From: DYRB01 sp963709645
GTDB lineage: Bacteria > Pseudomonadota > Gammaproteobacteria > Chromatiales > Chromatiaceae
Direction of reading: 5' to 3'
NCBI GenBank assembly: GCA_963709645.1
Contig: CAVPXP010000015.1
Coordinates: 62,001-126,000 of the forward strand
Length of the DNA: 64,000 nt
The first letter of the stretch is position 1. Each line of letters starts with the position of its first letter. The position numbers and the translations under genes are program-made. The notes under the pieces are model-generated. The model searched no databases, was not told the DNA's origin, and saw nothing but the letters and a program-made list of their open reading frames with translations. Positions 58,385 through 64,000 of this stretch are shown here, in pieces.

Positions 58385-59338
58385 ATGAAGACCTATTTGT
58401 TGCGGTCATGTGTGCTCGCTCTGAGCCTTACCTGCGGCATTTCCGGGGCGGAAGCGTCCGATTGCTATTGGCTGCGCTTGAATGGGCTCTCCGTCGAGAA
58501 GTCCTCTGATTTTCTGGCCCCGGGTGACTATTTGCCTCTTATCGGACTGGAGCCCGGCGAGACCTATAGCTTGCTCTCGGGCTCGGAGAAATCCATCGAG
58601 CTTCCAGCAACGCGGGAGCAGCAGATCGATGGCCACTGGTATTACGTGCCTGCGCACCTGGTCGATAAGGGTGCGATGACCCTGAATGTCATGCTACTTG
58701 ACCGGGACGAGGACACAGACGACGACCTGGTGTTGCCCATGCGCCGTCACAGCGTTCGCCTGGATGGCGAGTTCTCGCGGTCTGAGCGTTTGCAAATCGA
58801 GATTCCCGAGTCCTATGTTCTGGATGACCGATCACCGAAGATCAATCGGATGCGATTCCGCTTCGAGCTGCAGCGCAGGCCGGGACTATGCGGCCCGGAG
58901 CAACCGCTGGGTGCCGCCGCGGATTCGGCGTACCGGAAGGAGAACAGGCTCCATCACTTGCGGACTCGCATCTTCCGCTATTTCGAAACGCCGGTGATCG
59001 CAGGCCGCGAGGCGAAGCTCTTTGTTGACGATGCAACCAGCGACGCCGAGACAGCCTACGGAATGGCGCAGCAGAATCTACATGAGCTGCTCACACTCGG
59101 CCGCGAAGTTGACCAGCTGGAAGGCGTCGTGGGGTTCGACGAGTTGCGCCAGGAATTCGGGAAGCTCATTGCGGTGCTTGAGAACAAGCGGCTCACCTTC
59201 ACCGTCGTGGAAAAGACTGGCGAGAGCAGCAGGCAGGTATCGGTGACAGCGCCTGCCCTGGCATCGGAACTGGCATGGAAACAGTTCGTCGCGGATGCCG
59301 TCATCGAGCCGATCCCCGAGCGCTGGCAGTTGCCGTGA
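58385..59338 (+). CDS. Secreted hypothetical protein, 317 residues
   Basis: ATG 58385 opens a signal peptide (KTYLLRSCVLALSLTCGISGAEA, cleavage expected before SDCYW). The mature part is mixed alpha/beta, with SDFLAPGDYLPLIGLEPGETYSLLSGSEKS near its start and a helical C-terminal half (QQNLHELLTLGREVDQLEGVVGFDELRQEFGKL) that may form a coiled coil. It has two mature-part cysteines. No family is recognised. It is 106 bases upstream of the TMEM43-like gene on the same strand and may be coexpressed with it in the envelope. Confidence 0.7.
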   Translation: MKTYLLRSCVLALSLTCGISGAEASDCYWLRLNGLSVEKSSDFLAPGDYLPLIGLEPGETYSLLSGSEKSIELPATREQQIDGHWYYVPAHLVDKGAMTLNVMLLDRDEDTDDDLVLPMRRHSVRLDGEFSRSERLQIEIPESYVLDDRSPKINRMRFRFELQRRPGLCGPEQPLGAAADSAYRKENRLHHLRTRIFRYFETPVIAGREAKLFVDDATSDAETAYGMAQQNLHELLTLGREVDQLEGVVGFDELRQEFGKLIAVLENKRLTFTVVEKTGESSRQVSVTAPALASELAWKQFVADAVIEPIPERWQLP

Positions 59339-59444
59339 CGCCGGCCGTTGAGGCACGGGAGCCCGGCCCGTGGGGAGAGGCTGGCGGCCGCTGGCGGCTC
59401 GACCCGCTTTCCGACCAATGCAATAACAATTGAGGAGTACGCCG

Positions 59445-60635
59445 ATGGGCAAGAATTCATTCACCGAGGTCACGTCGCAGTCCTGGGGCAGCCGTCTGGG
59501 GCAGTCCGTAAAAGGGGTCGTGTTTGGGGGCATGCTGTTGATCGCGGCCTTCCCCCTCCAGTTCTGGAATGAGGGTCGGGCGGTCGACCGGGCGAAGGCC
59601 CTCGAGGAAGGTGCGGCAGCTGTGATCAGCGTGGCATCGGATACGGTCGAACCGGTCGCCGAGGGCAAGCTGGTGCACATGATTGGGCAGGCCACCACCC
59701 AGGAGGTTCTGGCCGATACGGACTTTCCGGTATCCGCAAAGGCGATAAAGCTTTCCCGGGTGGCGGAGATGTTCCAGTGGAAGGAAGATGCGCACTCCGA
59801 GACGCGCGAGAAGCTGGGCGGCGGAACCGAGACCGTGACCACCTACACCTATGCCAAGACCTGGAGCCCCAAGGTGATCGATGCGTCGACGTTTCGCCAG
59901 CCCGAAGGGCACGGCAATCCCGCATCCATGCCCTACACGGGCCAAGACTACCAGGCCAAAGAGGTGGGGCTGGGGGCCTTCCGCCTGAACCAGAGCCTGA
60001 TCGGTCGGTTGGACCGCTCCGAGCCACTCAGCGTCAACGTCGAGAACAATAAGGTGCCGCACTACATGGCCAACAAAGCGGTCACCTTGCAGGGAAGTAC
60101 TTTCTACCTCGGGATGGATCCAAGCAACCCGGAGATCGGCGATCTTCGCGTCAGCTTCCAAGCGGTAATGCCGGCGATGGTGAGCATCGTGTCGCAGCAG
60201 CGGGGCAACAGCTTCCTACCCTACATGGCGAAGACGGGCGAGGTCGAGCTGCTGGAATACGGCGAGACCTCTGCCGCCGCCATGTTCAAGGGGGCACAGG
60301 AAAGCAACGCCATGCTGACCTGGGTCCTCCGCGGAGTGGGGTTCCTTTTCATGTTCGTCGGGCTGAAAACCATTCTCGCTCCCCTGCGTACCTTGGGTGC
60401 GGTGGTGCCAGTTATCGGCAACATCGTCGGATACGGAACGGGTCTAATCGCGTTCGTGCTGGCGTTGGCCCTCTCGCTGATCACCATCGCCATCGCCTGG
60501 ATCTTCTACCGGCCGTTGCTGGGCATTGGACTCCTGGTGGCGGGCCTTGCGATTCCCCTGTCGCTGAAGTTTCTGCGACGTGGAGGGGGTGTAGCGGCGG
60601 CGGGCGCCGAGGGCAACCCACCAGCGGCCAGCTGA
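59445..60635 (+). CDS. TMEM43 family membrane protein
   Basis: A 396-residue protein matching the bacterial TMEM43/LUMA family. An N-terminal helix (GVVFGGMLLIAAFPLQFWNEG, residues about 24-44) is followed by a large non-cytoplasmic domain with WNEGRAVDRAKALEEGAAAVISV and TTYTYAKTWSPKVIDASTFRQPEGHGNP. Three or four helices near the C-terminus (GVGFLFMFVGLKTILAPLRTL to IGLLVAGLAIPLSL) complete it. The start ATG 59445 is preceded by GAGG. Function in bacteria is not established; human TMEM43 is an inner nuclear membrane protein. Confidence 0.85.
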   Translation: MGKNSFTEVTSQSWGSRLGQSVKGVVFGGMLLIAAFPLQFWNEGRAVDRAKALEEGAAAVISVASDTVEPVAEGKLVHMIGQATTQEVLADTDFPVSAKAIKLSRVAEMFQWKEDAHSETREKLGGGTETVTTYTYAKTWSPKVIDASTFRQPEGHGNPASMPYTGQDYQAKEVGLGAFRLNQSLIGRLDRSEPLSVNVENNKVPHYMANKAVTLQGSTFYLGMDPSNPEIGDLRVSFQAVMPAMVSIVSQQRGNSFLPYMAKTGEVELLEYGETSAAAMFKGAQESNAMLTWVLRGVGFLFMFVGLKTILAPLRTLGAVVPVIGNIVGYGTGLIAFVLALALSLITIAIAWIFYRPLLGIGLLVAGLAIPLSLKFLRRGGGVAAAGAEGNPPAAS

Positions 60636-60716
60636 TCCAAAGAGGAACGACGGGCGCTCTGCACTTCGGGCGCTCGTCGCACCCAGTTTGCGCACGCCCT
60701 TGGGTAGGGCGTGAAA

Positions 60717-62138
60717 TCAGTGGGATTTTGGACGGTGGACGGCCCGCCATTCGTCCGCGAGCGTTTTCGCCTTTTCGATCTGTGCGGACGTGACGAGATG
60801 CGGCAGTTTCTTGCCAAGACCTTCCTCATCTGAGGCGCCTTCCAGTCTCGATGTGGCGATGTCGTACCACATGTATGACTGTACCAAGTCCTGGTGAACA
60901 CCTTCGCCCTGCATGTACATGAGCGCCAGATGGCACTGGGACTCGGCTTCGTCTTGCTCCGCGGCCCTGCGGAACCAAGTCACTGCTTCATCGTAGCTCC
61001 GGGGCACTTCCGTGCCCTTGTAGTAAAGGATCCCCAGCCTGTATTGCGCCCAGGCGTCACCCTGATCCGCGGCCTTGCGAAACCAGGTTATCGCCTGTTC
61101 CATGTCCCGGGGAACACCCGCGCCTGCCTCGTAGATCTCCCCGATTTCCAGGGTGGCGAAACCGTCTCCCAGCTCCGATGCCTTACGGAACCACTTCATC
61201 CCTTCCTCGTGGTCCTTCGCAACACCCTTGCCGTAGTAGAATACGAAGCCCAGATTGAACATAGCGCTCGTGCTCCCTTGAGCGGCCGCCTTGCGGAGCC
61301 ATTGCAGGCCTTCCTCCGTGTTTTCTGGGACTCCGTCGGCTTGCAGGTACCGGCCTCCCAGTTCGTTTTGTGCGGCGGCATCTCCCTGTTCCGCGCGTAG
61401 CCTGACCAGAGGCAGCGGGGTCTGGTGATCGGCGTCTTCCTCGACAGCGAAATCGTCATCAGGCGCCGGCTCCGGCGCCCACAGGGGGGAGGCGATCTTG
61501 ACGTAGCGGCCGTTGAGACTGCCGCCGCTACCGCAGGAATTGCTGATGCCGGTGCCTTCGTCCACGGTTGCAAACCCATTGCCGAAGGCGATGTACAGGG
61601 TGTCGCCGGTTCCGGCGCCTCTTACCCGCGCGAGTCCTTCCGAATCGATATCGCCGACGCCGGAAAACTCGCAGATCCAGCGGGCCATGGTGAGCTCGGC
61701 ACCGCCGATCTCGACCGCGATCCCATCGGGCGTCAAGGCGTCCACATCGAGGGACATGGCCTTTCCCATGGCATATTCGCCGGCCGCGTTGGCCGCGGGA
61801 GAGCCGGGGTAGTCGGGCGAGGCCAGCAGCTCGAGCACCGCAATGCGTTGCCCGTACAGGGAGTTAAGGCATTGCGCCGTGAAATTCGGTCCGCATCGGT
61901 TGTTCCTTTTCCCGAGCCATTTCTTCTGATTCCACTTCAGTGCCTGGGCCTCTTCCTCCGAAAGGGCCTTGCGCAGGTCGGAGTAGACTTTGCCCAAGCG
62001 CGCGTCGAGCTTGCTGACATTCGGGTCAGCGCAGATGGCAATCTCCACCGGTGCGGCGGCGCGCGCGCAATCGAAGCTCGCGGCCCGGGCGTAGTGGCCG
62101 AAGGAGAACAGGAGCAGGGTCAAAAGCAAGGGGCGCAT
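60717..62138 (-). CDS. Secreted LprI N-domain and Sel1-repeat fusion protein
   Basis: A 473-residue protein with a signal peptide (RPLLLTLLLFSFGHYARA, cleaved before ASFDC). Residues about 22-105 resemble the LprI/DUF1311 lysozyme-inhibitor-type domain: SFDCARAAAPVEIAICADPNVSKLDARLGKVYSDLRKAL with its cysteine pair. A middle beta-rich region follows, then about five Sel1-like repeats (QNELGGRYLQADGVPENTEEGLQWLRKAA and similar). Sel1 repeats bind proteins. The fusion suggests a periplasmic or envelope scaffold that may bind a lysozyme-like or peptidoglycan enzyme. Confidence 0.83.
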   Translation of the reverse strand: MRPLLLTLLLFSFGHYARAASFDCARAAAPVEIAICADPNVSKLDARLGKVYSDLRKALSEEEAQALKWNQKKWLGKRNNRCGPNFTAQCLNSLYGQRIAVLELLASPDYPGSPAANAAGEYAMGKAMSLDVDALTPDGIAVEIGGAELTMARWICEFSGVGDIDSEGLARVRGAGTGDTLYIAFGNGFATVDEGTGISNSCGSGGSLNGRYVKIASPLWAPEPAPDDDFAVEEDADHQTPLPLVRLRAEQGDAAAQNELGGRYLQADGVPENTEEGLQWLRKAAAQGSTSAMFNLGFVFYYGKGVAKDHEEGMKWFRKASELGDGFATLEIGEIYEAGAGVPRDMEQAITWFRKAADQGDAWAQYRLGILYYKGTEVPRSYDEAVTWFRRAAEQDEAESQCHLALMYMQGEGVHQDLVQSYMWYDIATSRLEGASDEEGLGKKLPHLVTSAQIEKAKTLADEWRAVHRPKSH

Positions 62139-62464
62139 CGAAAGACTCCTTGGGCGGTTTCAGGAACACGTCATACTCGTGTCCGGTATTCCACCACATC
62201 ACGCCCGGAGAATGCGTGCAAGTGCAGCGGCAAGGTCGGCAAGGTCCGGACGCGGTTTCGATCATGGAGACCGCCTGGGCGGTTGCCCTACATAGATCGA
62301 ACTGGCCGCCCTGAACAGGGGCTTTTGGCCCCGGTCTGTCCCGACACCGACAGCTGCCGCTCCATTGGCCAGGCCAGTGCCTGCGCCGGCCTTGTTCGCC
62401 GCTCGCTTTCAGCCTATCGTCGTCCGACCTCGTCGTGCGACGGTTGAATTCCCTACCCCTTGCC
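62139..62464. other. Intergenic stretch, 326 bases
   Basis: Divergent gap between the LprI-Sel1 gene and the small secreted protein gene. No gene, RNA or hairpin that I can support is present; it should hold the promoters of both flanking genes. Confidence 0.45.
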
Positions 62465-62734
62465 ATGAAGAAGCTATTCATCGCCATCGTCCTCCTCGCC
62501 GCGGGCAACGCGCTCGCGTTCTCGCCCGAGCTGCGCAACGAAGACAGCAAAAGCTACGACTACCAGATTGAGTGCGGGGGCAGCACGCTCCACTCGAGCA
62601 TCGCCGGCAACACCACCACCTCGCTCGGGATGGGCTCCGAAGGGTGCAAGCTCAAGGTGAAGGGTGCCGGCAGCGCCAAGCTCGCGGCCGATATGAGGTG
62701 TAACATCAAGGACGAGATGCTCGACTGCGACTAG
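62465..62734 (+). CDS. Small secreted protein of unknown function
   Basis: An 89-residue product. Signal peptide KKLFIAIVLLAAGNALA with cleavage before FSPEL. The mature part is about 70 residues with cysteines in YQIECGGSTLHSS, SEGCKLKVKG, MRCNIKDEML and LDCD, likely two disulfides. It has a beta-strand-rich pattern. Start ATG 62465 is chosen over an upstream frame because it opens the signal peptide. No family recognised. A transposase remnant begins 17 bases after its stop. Confidence 0.68.
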   Translation: MKKLFIAIVLLAAGNALAFSPELRNEDSKSYDYQIECGGSTLHSSIAGNTTTSLGMGSEGCKLKVKGAGSAKLAADMRCNIKDEMLDCD

Positions 62735-62751
62735 CGCTGCGCGTCCTCAGT

Positions 62752-63160
62752 CTGACCAAGCTGGAAAAATCCTTCCTGAACGGGCCGTGGCACGTCGTGC
62801 ACGGGCAGGTGACGGTCAAACTCCTGAACGAAAGCAGCGAGATCTAGGTGCGGGCACTGACCGGCGGACGCCGGGACGACGAGCGGGCGATGCGCCGACG
62901 CCGCCTCAAGCGCCTGTTCAAGCGCTTGCACGAGTTGCGGCGCCAAGCCCCGCGCCGCGGCCAACCGCTGTTGAAACTCGGCGCGGCCAAACAAGAGGCC
63001 GGGCGCGCTCACGGGTTGGGCAAGGTTCGGGTGACAAAGAAAGACCAACCGGTCACCCCCGCCGCCGTCACCTTTAACCTCAACCGAAACAAGCTTCGTC
63101 TCGGCCGCCGCCGCGAGAGTCACTACCCGCTGCGCACTAATCTCGCCAATGACAATCCGG
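62752..63160 (+). pseudogene. Remnant of an IS-element transposase
   Basis: One frame reads LTKLEKSFLNGPWHVVHGQVTVKLLNESSEI, an in-frame TAG at 62845, then RALTGGRRDDERAMRRRRLKRLFKRLHELRR, LLKLGAAKQEAGRAHGL and FNLNRNKLRLGRRRESHYPLRTNL. These are linker and mid-domain segments of IS4/IS1634-like transposases, which continue with a catalytic domain that is missing on both sides here. The fragment has no start, a nonsense codon and no catalytic residues. It marks an old insertion and partial deletion. Confidence 0.7.
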
Positions 63161-63344
63161 CGCACCCTGCGATCCAGAGTAGCATCCCAGATATCGCTAG
63201 GTCTGGTACCAGCCGACGCGGCAGTACGTAAACAGAAAGTCGTACGACGGTCAGCGGATTCGGCGCTCCTGGCGCGATCGTCGAGCACCATGCTATGCGA
63301 AAACTTCGCTGCCTACCAAGCCATACATAAAGAAAGTCAATGTT

Positions 63345-63447
63345 ACTAAGGAGTACGCCACATAGGCGACTATGCCTATTCGCGCGGCGCCGCTATAGCC
63401 GCTACGGGCCTTTTGCGGCACTTCGCCTATGGCATGCGCTCCTTAGT
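63345..63447. repeat. MITE-like inverted repeat, 103 bases
   Basis: The arms 63345-63369 and 63423-63447 pair over most of 25 bases: ACTAAGGAG at the outer end and CATAGGCGA at the inner end match exactly, with a few mismatches between. The 53-base centre contains further short palindromes (GCGGCGCCGC, and GCGGC facing GCCGC). No open frame fits. It may be a small non-autonomous element or a bidirectional terminator. Confidence 0.7.
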
Positions 63448-63468
63448 ACGTATAAAAAGATTTCAGAA

Positions 63469-63927
63469 TCAAAACACATCAAAATTCGAGGAATTGGTGG
63501 CTCCACTGTGAAGACCTGAATAGATTAATGTTGTTCCGCCTTCTTCAATCCTCCATACATGATATACTCTGTCGACGAGTTCTTTTTCAGAATCAAAACC
63601 AATTAACAGGACCACATCATACTCCCTTTCGCTGGTAAATAGGTTTGAGGATTCATTGGCAGTATGGATTTTCCAAGACTGCATAGGCCCATATTTCCTA
63701 ATTCGCTCTGCCCAGACAGCCTCATACTGCTCTGGTGAAATGCGTTGCTGCAAATCCTTGTGGAAACCGGCATAGGCTTCACGGTACTTCCCAGCCTTAA
63801 CAAGTGAAAAATGTTTCTCCAATGTTCCTTCCATAGTTGCAATGCTCTCCTGGGTACTGGCAAACATCTTGATGACAATCGCTGCAGCAATCATCACCAT
63901 AACAATAGCGCTGATTAAAACTTTCAT
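63469..63927 (-). CDS. Membrane-anchored or secreted small protein, AT-richer than surroundings
   Basis: A 152-residue product. The N-terminus KVLISAIVMVMIAAAIVIKMFAS is a signal anchor. The rest resembles the small alpha/beta sheet domains (DUF3887/DUF4878-like) used as extracytoplasmic accessory domains: TLEKHFSLVKAGKYREAYAGFHKDLQQRISPEQYEAVW, then YDVVLLIGFDSEKELVDRVYHVWRIE. No catalytic motif is seen. Codon use favours A/T third positions, unlike the GC-rich neighbours, so it was probably acquired by transfer. Start ATG 63925-63927. Confidence 0.75.
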   Translation of the reverse strand: MKVLISAIVMVMIAAAIVIKMFASTQESIATMEGTLEKHFSLVKAGKYREAYAGFHKDLQQRISPEQYEAVWAERIRKYGPMQSWKIHTANESSNLFTSEREYDVVLLIGFDSEKELVDRVYHVWRIEEGGTTLIYSGLHSGATNSSNFDVF

Positions 63928-64000
63928 TGTTACCCCTGTGTTTGACTATTTTCCGAAAATTATGCCTGCTTGCGCTATGTAGCAACGGGCGGTTGTTGGC

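Overview
The window is a GC-rich bacterial chromosome segment, most likely from a gammaproteobacterium of the Chromatiales / purple-sulfur type. This placement is an inference from gene order (greA-carB-carA, accA-tilS, yceH) and protein style; no rRNA or tRNA is visible to confirm it. Reading frames are broken by single-base indels in several genes that are normally essential (carB, accA), so at least part of the sequence is draft quality. I annotate those genes across the breaks and say where each break lies.

Layout. 0-4.7 kb: greA (cut by the edge), carB and carA (pyrimidine/arginine precursor synthesis). 4.9-9.6 kb: thioredoxin-like co-chaperone, a membrane protein coupled to an SPFH protein, a universal stress protein, a broken second copy of the tilS 3' end, and a RES/Xre toxin-antitoxin pair. 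9.9-14 kb: an electrophile/peroxide response set (Old Yellow Enzyme, peroxiredoxin, divergent TetR regulator with three half-sites between them) and an EamA exporter. 14.2-18.9 kb: membrane protein, a run of five consecutive hairpins, a methyltransferase, selO, and a disrupted IS630 element. 19-32 kb: tilS-accA; an Anbu proteasome-like cluster (alpha-E protein, ATP-grasp protein, Anbu, zinc protease); then flavin reductase, tautomerase, pyruvate kinase and an alpha/beta hydrolase; then a TPR protein.

32.4-40.4 kb is a five-gene type I restriction-modification island, hsdM-hsdS-immA/irrE-PIN(DUF4411)-hsdR. Every junction overlaps by 1-4 bases, so the genes look translationally coupled. This stretch also carries far more frame breaks than its surroundings. 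40.4-42 kb is a scar region with gene remnants and a degenerate repeat cluster. 42-52 kb: yceH, ppdK, valS and an isoquinoline-oxidoreductase-type molybdenum hydroxylase (iorA-iorB).

52-57 kb holds the most interesting part. An IS110 element, with a leader that could encode a bridge RNA, sits directly downstream of a compact three-gene operon: ATP-grasp ligase, OvoA/EgtB-type non-heme iron sulfoxide synthase without a methyltransferase domain, and a second ATP-grasp ligase. It reads as a small biosynthetic pathway for a sulfur-containing amino-acid or peptide product that I cannot match to a described pathway.

57-64 kb: envelope and secreted proteins (TMEM43-like, LprI-Sel1 fusion, small secreted proteins), a transposase remnant, a MITE-like inverted repeat, and an AT-richer lipoprotein-like gene at the end.
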